Source of the DNA: CAWKKW01 sp963850345
GTDB lineage: Bacteria > Acidobacteriota > Terriglobia > Terriglobales > Acidobacteriaceae
Length of the DNA stretch: 64,000 nt
Assembly (NCBI GenBank): GCA_963850345.1
Contig: CAWKKW010000004.1
Location: 62,001-126,000, forward strand
Direction: 5' to 3'
The notes beneath the pieces were generated by a model that searched no databases, had not been told where the DNA came from, and saw only the letters and a list, made by a program, of their open reading frames with translations. The translations under genes and the position numbers were made by a program. Shown piece after piece: positions 25,661 through 34,517 of this stretch. Position 1 is the first letter of the stretch. Every line of letters starts with the position of its first letter.

Positions 25661-27256
25661 TTACACTTGGTTGTCGTCTGCAGTGTCCAGCCTTGTGTCC
25701 TTGATGCGGGGGCAGCCGAAGACACGAAACCCTGTCGTCTGCTCGAGGTGAAACGCGGGCGTCTGGTCCTTCGGCACTTTGACGCGGAAGAAATCCGCTC
25801 CCTCTACCGAATTCAGCCAGAAGGGCGGACGCTGATCGCGGTTCTCCGTGGCAATTTCCACATTGCTCATCTCCAGGTTGCGCACGTGTCGGGCAAAGAA
25901 CCCGCACGCCGGAAGCTTGCCGAACATCTCCGGTTCCGGATAGGCGTCGGCCTTCTCAGGAGGCTGGCGCATCGAAGGCTCCAGTTCAGAGCCACCCTGC
26001 TGGTGCACATACACGTCACTGATCTTGACATCTTCTACCGGATGATCGGGAATGCCACTCAAGATCGAGGGCAACTGCGCCGCGCCGTAACTGGTGACAT
26101 TGCTGATGAGAATGCGCCTCAACGTGCCGATCTTCGCGTCTTTTGGCCCGCGCATGCGAGCGCCCAGCCTGAGAAAAAAAGGCGAGTTGCGAACGTCGCG
26201 CATGGCGATCCCGGTGATGGTGATGTCTTCGCAAAGCGCGCCGTCCACGGTCTCCAGAGCAAACCCTCGGCAACTCTCAAAGACACAGTTCGAAACCGTG
26301 ATGTTCTTAAACCCGCCGTTCGATTCGGTGCCGAATTTGATGCGGCCGGTTGCTCCTTTACGATCGCCAGCACCGAACCGCTTCCACGTTCCGTCCAGCA
26401 CAGATCCGAGCTGGTAATCCCCGGTGACAAAACAGTTCGTGATGGTTACGTTTTCTGTCGCACGCGCATAGCCGAGCGCAAAAGAGCTCTTGGGGCAGAT
26501 CCCGTCATCCCACGGCGAATTGACCGTGCAGTTGGAGATGCGAACGTTCTTGCAGCAGTCCACGTCCATCCCGTCGCGATTCGTATCGATCTTCAGGTTG
26601 TCGATGGTGAGGTTATCGACGCCCGTCGCAAGTATGCCGAACCAGCCGCCTTGCAGGATGGAGAAATCGCGCAGGATCACATTGCGGCAGTTCTTGAGCG
26701 CGATCGCCTTGTTGCCGACACCCGGCTTGGTAGTGTCCGGCAGTGCCGCCTCTTTGTCGTGGCCGCGGCTAAGACCCTTTCCCCAGATCAGTCCCGGACC
26801 CAGGATGGAAATATCATGAAGATTCTCACCCCAGAGCAGGCTATTGTGCCAGTGATTGTGACCATAATCCTGGTACGGCTCCCATGCGCCCTGCGGCTCC
26901 GCGGCATCGTAGCCGCCCCGAGCCAGTCCCTCATACGGAGTGGGAGCCGCGAGGATCGTAGCTCCCTGATCGAGATACAAAGCGACGGAACTCTTCAGGT
27001 GAATGGAGTAGCTCGCATACACCCCGGCGGGGAAATACACCGTGCCGCCACCTGCTGCCGCAGCAGCTTCGATTGCGGCGTTGATGGCCGCGGTATCTAC
27101 AGTCTTGCCGTCGCCCTTGGTTCCATACCTGCGCACGTCAAAGACAAGTGGGCTGGCGGCGTGCGTTTGTGCATCCGCTGTGACCGTCCCGACAGACAAA
27201 GCCGCGGTACCAGCGATTCCTGCCAATTTCATAAAATCCCTACGATCTCGGCTCAT
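25661..27256 (-). CDS. TAT-exported glycoside hydrolase family 28 (polygalacturonase-like)
   Basis: The 531-residue product opens with a TAT signal (SRDRRDFMKLAG) and a short linker, then a right-handed parallel beta-helix. GH28 catalytic elements are recognisable: NRDGMD (standing for NTDG), WDDGICPKS with the Asp pair, and RIKFGT near residue 310. It would cleave galacturonan, rhamnogalacturonan or a related pectic sugar outside the cytoplasm. ATG 27256 is preceded by GAGGA. It is the last gene of a leftward operon after two sugar-dehydrogenase-like SDR genes. Confidence 0.88.
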   Translation of the reverse strand: MSRDRRDFMKLAGIAGTAALSVGTVTADAQTHAASPLVFDVRRYGTKGDGKTVDTAAINAAIEAAAAAGGGTVYFPAGVYASYSIHLKSSVALYLDQGATILAAPTPYEGLARGGYDAAEPQGAWEPYQDYGHNHWHNSLLWGENLHDISILGPGLIWGKGLSRGHDKEAALPDTTKPGVGNKAIALKNCRNVILRDFSILQGGWFGILATGVDNLTIDNLKIDTNRDGMDVDCCKNVRISNCTVNSPWDDGICPKSSFALGYARATENVTITNCFVTGDYQLGSVLDGTWKRFGAGDRKGATGRIKFGTESNGGFKNITVSNCVFESCRGFALETVDGALCEDITITGIAMRDVRNSPFFLRLGARMRGPKDAKIGTLRRILISNVTSYGAAQLPSILSGIPDHPVEDVKISDVYVHQQGGSELEPSMRQPPEKADAYPEPEMFGKLPACGFFARHVRNLEMSNVEIATENRDQRPPFWLNSVEGADFFRVKVPKDQTPAFHLEQTTGFRVFGCPRIKDTRLDTADDNQV

Positions 27257-27321
27257 GCATTCCTCGCTTGCCAGTCTGGCAGAATGGTTGAAGTTTCCTG
27301 ACGAATATGTAACATGGTCGA

Positions 27322-28107
27322 CTACGTAAGCGCGCGATCCAGATGCACGTACCCACCGTCGACCACGATGTGTTGACCAGTGGTGTGTGCTGACTGCGTG
27401 GGCGACAGCAGAAAGGTTGTCATGGCACCGATTTCACTGGCCTCGGTCATCCTTCTCCCGAGAGGAATGCGCGAGGTGATCGATTGCAGCTTCGCCTCGG
27501 GATCTTCAAAGGAGTCGAGCCAGCGACGATAGAGCGGGGTCATTACCTCTGCGGGTAAAATCGCGTTTACGCGAATGCCGTAGGGTAGCAACTCGGCAGC
27601 CCATTCGCGCGTGAGCGAAAGCTGTGCCCCTTTGGCCGCCGCATACCCTGAGGTGCCTCCCTGCCCTGTGAGCGCCACCTTAGAGCTGATGTTTACGATC
27701 GCGCCTCGGGATCGCTTCAGGCCTGGCAATGCAAAATGGGCCAGCGCGTAGTAGTGCACAAGGTTCTGCCGCAGGCTCTCCTCAAAGCGTTGGGTGCCGC
27801 CGTGTTCCAGGCCAACGCCATCGTTCGCACCGGCATTGTTGACCAACCCATAGAGCTCGCCATGCTGCTCCAGGATGTGTGCAATGGCCGCTTCACACTG
27901 CCTGGAGTCGCCAAGTTCTGTCTCAATCAGATCGCAGGGAGCGCTGTCCTTCTTCATCTCTGCCATGAACTCTTGCACATTCGTAGAGGCTCTCCCGATG
28001 ACGACGACACGTGCGCCCTCGCGCAAGCAGGCTCGCGAAATGGCGCCGCCTATGCCCGCGCCGCCACCGGAAACAACGATCACCTTCCCGTCGAGTCCCA
28101 GATCCAA
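27322..28107 (-). CDS. SDR oxidoreductase, resembles L-fucose dehydrogenase
   Basis: The 261-residue short-chain dehydrogenase has the cofactor loop GGGAGIGGA near residue 14, LVNNAG near 88, the catalytic Ser (NISSK) and YAAAK near 153. The C-terminal part (LDSFEDPEAKL, SAHTTGQHIVVDGGYVHLDRAL) resembles L-fucose dehydrogenases of oxidative fucose catabolism, which oxidise L-fucose to the lactone. This identification rests on remembered family patterns. The start is TTG 28107 with AAAGGG 6 bases upstream. It lies 18 bases after the other SDR gene and 65 bases before GH28. Confidence 0.72.
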   Translation of the reverse strand: MDLGLDGKVIVVSGGGAGIGGAISRACLREGARVVVIGRASTNVQEFMAEMKKDSAPCDLIETELGDSRQCEAAIAHILEQHGELYGLVNNAGANDGVGLEHGGTQRFEESLRQNLVHYYALAHFALPGLKRSRGAIVNISSKVALTGQGGTSGYAAAKGAQLSLTREWAAELLPYGIRVNAILPAEVMTPLYRRWLDSFEDPEAKLQSITSRIPLGRRMTEASEIGAMTTFLLSPTQSAHTTGQHIVVDGGYVHLDRALT

Positions 28108-28125
28108 TTGACGCCCTTTCGTGGT

Positions 28126-28899
28126 TCAGCGCAGATTGATGAAGCCGCCGTCGATGGGATAGTCCACGCCCGTGATAAAGCTGGCCTCATCGGAGCACAG
28201 ATAGAGCGCGAGCGAGGCGACCTCTGCCGGTTGCCCCATACGGCCGACCGGCTGCGCCTGCGACAGCTTCTGAAACATCTCTTCTTCGCGCCCCGCGTAG
28301 TTCCGTTTCAGAAACCCATCAACAAACGGGGTATGAATACGAGCGGGAGAGATACAGTTGCAGCGAATCTTATCTCCGAGATAATCCCGAGCTACGGAGA
28401 AAGTCATCGACACGACCGCGCCCTTGGTCATGGAGTAGGCAAACCTGTCTTGCAGCCCGACTGTGGCGGCAACCGAAGCCATGTTCAGAATGACGCCGCC
28501 GTCCTGGCTCTGCATGTGCGCGACCGCAGCCTGCATGCAGAGGAACGTGCCGCGCACGTTCACCCGGTAGAGCCGGTCAAGTTCTTCGGCAGACGTGCTG
28601 AGAAGATTGCCGATGTGGGAGATGCCGGCACAATTCACGAGAATGTCGATCGCACCCGTACGCAGCACCTGTTCGAAGGCACTGGCCACACTGGCAGGAT
28701 CGGAGACATCGCAACCGGATCCGGAGGTTGCTCCCCCGATCGCAGTGGCGGCATGCTGAGCGGCCTCTTCCGCCAGGTCGAGGATGTGGACGCTTGCGCC
28801 GTTGGAGGAGAATGTTGTGGCGATGGCCTGACCGATACCGCTGGCGCCGCCGGTCACTACGGCTCGCTTTCCATCCAAACGAAATGCGTTCAAGCCCAC
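28126..28899 (-). CDS. SDR oxidoreductase, resembles 2-keto-3-deoxy-L-fuconate dehydrogenase
   Basis: The 257-residue SDR has GGASGIGQ near residue 17, LVNCAG, NMASVA and the catalytic YSMTK. The segment CISPARIHTPFVDGFLKRNY followed by QPVGRMGQPAEVA and FITGVDYPIDGG is close to 2-keto-3-deoxy-L-fuconate dehydrogenases of the xanthomonad fucose pathway. It is the first gene of the operon. The start may be GTG 28899 or TTG 28893; the second has a better distance to GAGGAC. The lactonase, dehydratase and final hydrolase of such a pathway are not in the window. Confidence 0.7.
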   Translation of the reverse strand: MGLNAFRLDGKRAVVTGGASGIGQAIATTFSSNGASVHILDLAEEAAQHAATAIGGATSGSGCDVSDPASVASAFEQVLRTGAIDILVNCAGISHIGNLLSTSAEELDRLYRVNVRGTFLCMQAAVAHMQSQDGGVILNMASVAATVGLQDRFAYSMTKGAVVSMTFSVARDYLGDKIRCNCISPARIHTPFVDGFLKRNYAGREEEMFQKLSQAQPVGRMGQPAEVASLALYLCSDEASFITGVDYPIDGGFINLR

Positions 28900-29185
28900 G
28901 TCCTCTGCAACCCCGCTCTCAACCAGAAATCAAAATATCAGAAATGGCGTGCGGCCCGCGTGGAAGCGATGACTTCCTCGGGAAGCCGGCAGGGTTCGAT
29001 CCGTGGGACCTGAAAGAGAACGGGAGCTATTGAAAGCTTGGTACGCGGAAACTGTGGACGGGGGAAGTTGGTGAGAGAGACACAATGACAGGATCACTGG
29101 GGGATGCGGATCCAAATTGAGGCAGTTTTGTCGCAGTGGCGCCAGATCGAAGAGGAGCACGGGACGTGGCCCGGCTCTTCTGGTC
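28900..29185. other. Upstream region of the SDR-GH28 operon
   Basis: This ~286-base stretch should hold the operon promoter. No regulator gene, palindrome or riboswitch is evident. A 27-codon frame ending at 29033 (GFDPWDLKENGSY) has no ribosome-binding site and was not accepted as a gene. Confidence 0.4.
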
Positions 29186-29452
29186 TCAGGCCCCTTCGAC
29201 GGTGCGCGGTTGCAAATTTAGCACGGGCTCATTTTCGCGAGTCCGGCCCGGAGTGGTCGAGAGCAGATCGCTCAGCCGAAAAGCGTGTTCCAACTGCGCC
29301 TGAACGAGGATCTTTTGACGGCGGCGGTGATCTTCGTTGGGCAAACGCGCAATCATCTGCTCGTCTGCGGCGGCGTCGTTCTGGAGTTTGCGGATTCTGG
29401 TGAGAAGGCTGCGACGGAAGCGCTCGCTGACTTCGAGTTGTTCGTTTCCCAT
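29186..29452 (-). CDS. Small hypothetical helical protein
   Basis: The 88-residue product is charged and mostly helical (RFRRSLLTRIRKLQNDAAAD, then RRRQKILVQAQLEHAFRLSDLL), with no signal peptide and a Pro/Glu-containing tail. It could be a small coiled-coil protein. GAGG lies about 8 bases before the ATG, which supports translation. I recognise no family. It stands alone downstream of thrS on the same strand. Confidence 0.5.
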   Translation of the reverse strand: MGNEQLEVSERFRRSLLTRIRKLQNDAAADEQMIARLPNEDHRRRQKILVQAQLEHAFRLSDLLSTTPGRTRENEPVLNLQPRTVEGA

Positions 29453-29706
29453 GCCATTAACCTCTGGGGGAGGCTAAAGTTGATTCAAGTAATGCCGATG
29501 ATAAGCGTAGTCCTGTCTGCAGGCTAGATTACGAGCGGATGTGACCATGCAAACTTTGGTTACACTCTGGCGGATGTGCCTCTTCACCATTTGCGGTCAG
29601 AGTAGCCACTCTGCCGGCAAACATGTACTCAAGGGCAGTTATAGAGCTCAAACCATCCACACACGAGCCCGCAGGCCTGTTGCCCAGCGACCTCGAGTCC
29701 CACCAG

Positions 29707-31758
29707 CTAGAGCTCCATCGACTTTCCTTGGATGAGCATCTGGCATCGGGCCAGGAACTCCGTGATTGGCACAGAGCCAAGGTCCCCCTTGCCTCGAGCC
29801 CGAACACTGACTGCCCCGGAAGCCTCTTCCTTATCCCCCATCACCAGAATGTACGGCACTTTCTGAAGCGTCAGGTCGCGGATCTTGGCGTTCATCTTTT
29901 CGTTCCGCGCATCGAGTTCCACCCGCAGTCCGGCCGCTTCCAACTGGCTCTGCACCTTTTTCGCATAGTCCAGATGACGTTCGCTGATAGGCACCAGGCC
30001 CACCTGAACCGGAGCGAGCCAGAGCGGAAAGGCCCCGGCGTAATGCTCAATCAATACGCCGAAAAATCGCTCCAGCGAGCCAAACAGAGCCCGGTGAACC
30101 ATCACTGGCTGATGTCGCTCACCGTCTTCGCCCACGTATTCCAGCTCAAAGCGAGCCGGTAGGTTGAAGTCGAACTGCACGGTCGAGAGCTGCCATAGCC
30201 GTCCCAGCACATCCACCAGCTTGATATCGATTTTGGGCCCGTAAAATGCAGCTTCTCCAGGGATCGTCCGGTAAGGAATGTCTCTGCGTTTCAAGGCGCT
30301 CTCGAGCGAATGAATGGCCAGCTCCCAATGTTCTTCGCTGCCGGTGTAGCTCTTTTTGTCTTTCGGATCCCAGATCGATAGCTCGACTTTGAATTCTTTG
30401 AAGCCGAACGTCTCCAGTACAACGCGGGCAAAGTCGATGCACGCGACCACTTCATCCTCAATCTGCTGGGGCGTGCAGAAGATGTGCGCGTCGTCCTGGG
30501 TAAAGCCACGCACTCGCAGCAAGCCGTGCATGGTGCCAGAACGCTCGTACCGATACACGTTTCCCAGTTCGGCATACCGCTGCGGCAGATCACGGTAGCT
30601 CTTCGGCGAGTTCTTGTAGATCAGGATGTGGCCCGGACAATTCATCGGCTTCAGGCGGTATTCGGCATCGTCCAACTCCATCGGGGTGTACATGTTCTGC
30701 GAATAGAACCCCTCGTGGCCACTGATCTTCCATAGCTCCCGGCGCATCACGTGGGGCGTATTGACCAGAGAATAACCACGGCGCAGGCACTCCTCGCGCA
30801 TCCAGTCCTCCATGATCTTGCGGATCATGGCGCCCTTCGGATGCCAGAAGATCAGTCCGGCTCCGGCGATCTCCTGAATCGAAAACAGGTCGAGCTGCTT
30901 GCCGAGAACGCGGTGATCCCGCTTCGCCGCCTCCTCCAGACGAGCGAAGTGCTGTTCCATATCCTTGTTGGAGAAGAAAGCAGTTCCATAGATTCGCTGG
31001 AGCTGCGGGTTCTTCTCATCGCCGAGCCAGTAGGCGCCTGCCAGGCTGAGTACCTTAAACGCCTTGACCCGGCCAGTCGACGGCACATGGGGGCCGCGGC
31101 AGAAGTCCACGAACTTGCCGTTGCGATAAAGCGAAATGGATTCGCCGGGTTTCGTGAACTTCTCGACGAAGTGAACCTTCATGAAATCGCCGCCGGCCTG
31201 AAACTCCTCGAGCCCTTGCCCCCGCGGCTCAAACTCGCGCACGAACGGCTCGTCGCGCTTGACCACCTCGGCCATCCGAGCCTCGATCGCCTTCAGGTCC
31301 TCAGGGGTAAACGGCGTCGGTCGGTAGAAATCGTAGAAAAACCCTGCATCCGTAGCCGGTCCGTGTCCCAGCTTGGTCTCTGGAAAAAGCTCCAGAACGG
31401 CAGTCGCCATCACGTGCGCGCCAGAGTGACGTACCACCTTCAGCGCCTCCGGGTCGCGCTCCGTCAGCAGTTGCAGCTGCACATCCTCTTGCAGCGGTAT
31501 AGAAAGATCCACCAGCCGCTCCGCATTCGGGTCATCGGCCGCGTACATCGCGGCTTCCGCCCCTTCCTCTTCTTCGCCGGTGGTGACTTGCGCTGCTACC
31601 GGGTGCAGTGGCTTGATGCGGGCGACCACGGAGGCGGAGGCGAGTCGCGGAGAGATGCTGTAAGCGACGTCATAGGGAGTGCTGCCGGCCGCTACTTCGC
31701 GGACCGAGCCGTCAGGAAGTTGAACCTGGATCGAAGTTACACTTGCAGATGAATTCAT
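29707..31758 (-). CDS. thrS: Threonyl-tRNA synthetase
   Basis: The 683-residue protein has an N-terminal TGS domain (VQLPDGSVREVAAGSTPYDV), the editing domain (HSGAHVMATAVLELF near residue 140, with the downstream zinc-like residues), and a class II core with MNCPGHILIYKN (Cys of the Zn site), YRYERSGTMHGLLRVRGFTQDDAHIF and the C-terminal anticodon domain (DYAKKVQSQLEAAGLRVELD). It charges tRNA-Thr and edits Ser-tRNA-Thr. I chose ATG 31758 since the ~60 codons upstream have no similarity. A few extra residues between the TGS and editing domains (TTGEEEEGAEAAMYAADDPN) are Glu/Asp-rich. Confidence 0.97.
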   Translation of the reverse strand: MNSSASVTSIQVQLPDGSVREVAAGSTPYDVAYSISPRLASASVVARIKPLHPVAAQVTTGEEEEGAEAAMYAADDPNAERLVDLSIPLQEDVQLQLLTERDPEALKVVRHSGAHVMATAVLELFPETKLGHGPATDAGFFYDFYRPTPFTPEDLKAIEARMAEVVKRDEPFVREFEPRGQGLEEFQAGGDFMKVHFVEKFTKPGESISLYRNGKFVDFCRGPHVPSTGRVKAFKVLSLAGAYWLGDEKNPQLQRIYGTAFFSNKDMEQHFARLEEAAKRDHRVLGKQLDLFSIQEIAGAGLIFWHPKGAMIRKIMEDWMREECLRRGYSLVNTPHVMRRELWKISGHEGFYSQNMYTPMELDDAEYRLKPMNCPGHILIYKNSPKSYRDLPQRYAELGNVYRYERSGTMHGLLRVRGFTQDDAHIFCTPQQIEDEVVACIDFARVVLETFGFKEFKVELSIWDPKDKKSYTGSEEHWELAIHSLESALKRRDIPYRTIPGEAAFYGPKIDIKLVDVLGRLWQLSTVQFDFNLPARFELEYVGEDGERHQPVMVHRALFGSLERFFGVLIEHYAGAFPLWLAPVQVGLVPISERHLDYAKKVQSQLEAAGLRVELDARNEKMNAKIRDLTLQKVPYILVMGDKEEASGAVSVRARGKGDLGSVPITEFLARCQMLIQGKSMEL

Positions 31759-31998
31759 AAGATACCCGGCGACTTGGCCTGTTCCAAGGATAGTGACTCC
31801 AGGTCGACACGTCGAGCTTCCATTGATTCCCTCGGCCGCTTCCAGCCGCTTATGGGATTTCGGTGCCTCAACGGGAGTTCCGGACCGCCGGGCTGTGAAG
31901 TTTCGATTCCGCGCAACTTTGGAGCGCAGGCGTTGGCACAATCGATATCCGCTGTTCTCGCGCGCAACGCCGGGTGAGAGTCCAACCTCTCATTCTGC

Positions 31999-32244
31999 AT
32001 GGCGACTAAGAAAAAGCTCACCAAGACCTCGCGATGCTGGCCCGGATATGAACCGGTCCCTGGAAAAACCGAGCACGAAGAAGGCAGTTGCCGTAAGAAG
32101 CCGGCGAGTAGGAACGGCGGTACACCAGTCGATCGAGAAAAGGCCAGGAAGAAGCAGATTGCTTTTGGCGGCAAACGCGCAGCGCAAGCCAAGCAAAAGT
32201 CTCCGAAAGCATCGGAGCGGCGCGCCGCCAGAAAAGCTGCCTGA
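31999..32244 (+). CDS. Small basic protein with CxPGYxPVPGK motif
   Basis: The 81-residue product is about one quarter Lys/Arg and carries CWPGYEPVPGKTEHEEGSC, which resembles a motif of small phage- or plasmid-related proteins (C.PGY.PVPGK.....GSC). The tail is Ala/Lys/Arg-rich, like histone-type or nucleic-acid-binding proteins. No ribosome-binding site is evident. It is divergent from thrS and precedes the histidine kinase gene by 54 bases. Function unknown. Confidence 0.55.
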   Translation: MATKKKLTKTSRCWPGYEPVPGKTEHEEGSCRKKPASRNGGTPVDREKARKKQIAFGGKRAAQAKQKSPKASERRAARKAA

Positions 32245-32298
32245 GAACTAGCGACCACTAAGATTAAAACGCAGACCATTCTGTAGAGCTTCCGTAGG

Positions 32299-33918
32299 AT
32301 GTGGCGCGCAGACCTTCTTCCGCCAGATCTAAAGACGGAGTTGTGCCAGCAACCCTGCAGGGCCTCTCCGCATCCAAAACAGAATCCTGTGAATTCCAGC
32401 GACGATTCGCGATCTGGACCGAACGCTCCGCCCAAGTTTGCCGAGAGCGCCGAAACTGCGAGTTACCTCCTCGCGGCCATCGTGAATTCCTGCGAAGACG
32501 CCATCATCAGCAAAGACTTAAACGGAATTGTGACCAGCTGGAATCATGCGGCGGTTCGCATTTTTGGCTATACCGCCGATGAGATGATCGGCCAGCCCAT
32601 CATTCGTCTCATGACGGAAGCGTACTATCCGGAAGAAGCAGAGATTCTGCGCCGCGTACGGGCAGGCCAGCGAATCGAGCACTACGAGACGAAGCGATTT
32701 CGTAAGAACGGCGAGCCAGTGGACGTATCGCTCACCATCTCGCCCATTCGCGATCGCACGGGAACAATCATTGGTTCCTCCAAGATTGCGCACGATATCT
32801 CCGACCGAAGACGCAGCGAGGAAGCGAGGTTTCGCCTGGCCTCCATCGTCGATTCAGCGGAGGATGCGATCGTCAGTAAGACTCTTGAGGGCATCATCAC
32901 CAGCTGGAACGAGGCAGCTACCCGGATGTTTGGCTACCAGCCTGGCGAGATCATTGGCCACTCGGTTTTGCGCCTGATTCCTCCGGAGTTGCACGAGGAA
33001 GAGCGGGAGATTCTGCGTAAGTTGAGGGCGGGAGAGCGCATCGAGCATTACGAAACCGAGCGCGTAAAGAAGAATGGCGAGCGACTCGAAGTCTCGTTGA
33101 CCATTTCGCCGATCCGGGACGGCTCCGGAAAGATAATCGGAGGTTCAAAGATCGCACATGACATCTCCGGCCAGAAACAGATGGAGCGGATGTTAATCCA
33201 ATCTGAGAAGCTGGCCGCAAGCGGCCGAATGGCAGCGAGAATCGCCCACGAGATCAACAATCCGCTTGAGTCTGTCATGAACCTAGTCTACCTTGCGCGT
33301 ACGAGTTGCAGGGATTACCCCGAGGCGCAGGAATACCTCAAGACCGCGGAACAGGAGATCGACCGCGTGTCTCACATCGCGCGACAGACTTTGGGGTACT
33401 ACCGGGACACGGGTAAGCCGGTCGAGGTTCTGCTGCAGGAATTGATCGACGATGTGCTGACCGTCTACCAATCCAAGTTCTCAGCGCGAGGTATCTCCAT
33501 TGAGCGGTGCTTCGAGGGTAGTCGCGCCATCGAGGTCAGCAGAGGCGAGTTCGTGCAGATCTTCTCCAACCTGATATCTAATTCCATCGACGCTATGCAA
33601 AACGGCGGCTGCATCCGCATTCACATTGCAGAAGTCTTTAACGCAGGCGAGCCGAGCCTTCGCGTGTCTCTGCAGGACGAAGGTCAAGGCATCGAAGAGG
33701 AAAATCTCGCGAGGGTCTTCGAGCCATTCTTCACCACCAAGGGCGACCTCGGTACCGGCATTGGCCTGTGGGTGGCCAAGCAGCTCGTGGAAAAACGGGG
33801 TGGACAGATCCAGGTGCAGAACAACACCAAGCTGGGAAAAAGCGGCACCACGGTTACGATTGACATTCCAATTCAGTTCTCAGCTCCTGAGACTGAGTTG
33901 CTGCGAGCCTCGGCTTGA
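32299..33918 (+). CDS. Cytoplasmic histidine kinase with duplicated PAS domains
   Basis: The 539-residue product has no membrane helix. Two PAS/PAC units follow each other (~55-175 and ~175-297) and are clearly duplicates: both contain ISK/VSK, GIxTSWN, RIEHYET, KNGE and VSLTISPIRD. Then come the H box (ARIAHEINNPLESV near residue 315), N box NLISNSIDAM, DEGQGI, FEPFFTTKGDLGTGIGL. The phospho-acceptor His is in AHEINNP. There is no response regulator beside it, so it is an orphan kinase whose signal is sensed by PAS in the cytoplasm. The N-terminal ~50 residues are low complexity; the true start may be later than ATG 32299. tspO follows after 64 bases. Confidence 0.9.
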   Translation: MWRADLLPPDLKTELCQQPCRASPHPKQNPVNSSDDSRSGPNAPPKFAESAETASYLLAAIVNSCEDAIISKDLNGIVTSWNHAAVRIFGYTADEMIGQPIIRLMTEAYYPEEAEILRRVRAGQRIEHYETKRFRKNGEPVDVSLTISPIRDRTGTIIGSSKIAHDISDRRRSEEARFRLASIVDSAEDAIVSKTLEGIITSWNEAATRMFGYQPGEIIGHSVLRLIPPELHEEEREILRKLRAGERIEHYETERVKKNGERLEVSLTISPIRDGSGKIIGGSKIAHDISGQKQMERMLIQSEKLAASGRMAARIAHEINNPLESVMNLVYLARTSCRDYPEAQEYLKTAEQEIDRVSHIARQTLGYYRDTGKPVEVLLQELIDDVLTVYQSKFSARGISIERCFEGSRAIEVSRGEFVQIFSNLISNSIDAMQNGGCIRIHIAEVFNAGEPSLRVSLQDEGQGIEEENLARVFEPFFTTKGDLGTGIGLWVAKQLVEKRGGQIQVQNNTKLGKSGTTVTIDIPIQFSAPETELLRASA

Positions 33919-33982
33919 CCATGCGCTTTGGAGCAACGGAACCAATCCTCCTGCTCCAGTCTCTGCAAAAGACAATTAGCTG

Positions 33983-34474
33983 ATGGCAATTTCGCACACT
34001 TCCAGAGATCATCGCGGGCGGGTACTCGCCGCCTTTCTTCTTGCCTGCTTCGGAGTCGCTGGCGTGTCCACGCTCTTCACGATTCCTGCCATAGGCACCT
34101 GGTACGCAACCCTCGCCAAACCCTCCTTCAATCCTCCAGACCAGGTATTCGGTCCTGTATGGACGATTCTGTACGCGGTCATGGCAATCGCCGGTTGGAT
34201 GGTTTGGAAGTGCCCCGACTCGGGCGATCGGTCCCGAGGCTTGCTGTTCTTCTGGATACAGCTCGCCTTGAATTTCGCCTGGAGTTGGATCTTCTTTCGC
34301 GAGCACCGCATCGGTTTGGCGCTGGTTGAAATCGTCGCGCTGTGGGCGGTAATTCTCTTGACCACGATCTTTTTCTTCAGAGTCCGACGGCTCGCAGGCT
34401 TGCTGTTGCTGCCTTACCTTGGCTGGGTGACGTTCGCAACCCTGCTGAACTGGGCAATCTTCAAGAAGAACTAG
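33983..34474 (+). CDS. tspO: TspO/MBR family membrane protein
   Basis: The 163-residue protein has five hydrophobic helices and the TspO signatures: WYATLAKPSFNPPDQVFGPVW (Trp/Tyr-rich loop after helix 1), NFAWSWIFF with the conserved Trp pair in helix 3, and PYLGWVTFATLLNW in helix 5. TspO binds porphyrins and is a membrane regulator linked to tetrapyrrole and stress responses. It lies 64 bases downstream of the PAS-PAS kinase on the same strand, which suggests common expression. Confidence 0.93.
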   Translation: MAISHTSRDHRGRVLAAFLLACFGVAGVSTLFTIPAIGTWYATLAKPSFNPPDQVFGPVWTILYAVMAIAGWMVWKCPDSGDRSRGLLFFWIQLALNFAWSWIFFREHRIGLALVEIVALWAVILLTTIFFFRVRRLAGLLLLPYLGWVTFATLLNWAIFKKN

Positions 34475-34517
34475 CCGGGCATAGCTGTTGCTCCATCGCT
34501 GGCTGCTCCGGATAGCT

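Noticed and set aside
25667..27301. 544-codon plus-strand frame opposite the GH28 gene
   Set aside because: GH28 on the minus strand has a TAT signal and catalytic motifs; the opposite frame has none.
28951..29033. 27-codon frame ending GFDPWDLKENGSY
   Set aside because: No ribosome-binding site and no known family; the protein-like tail could be chance.
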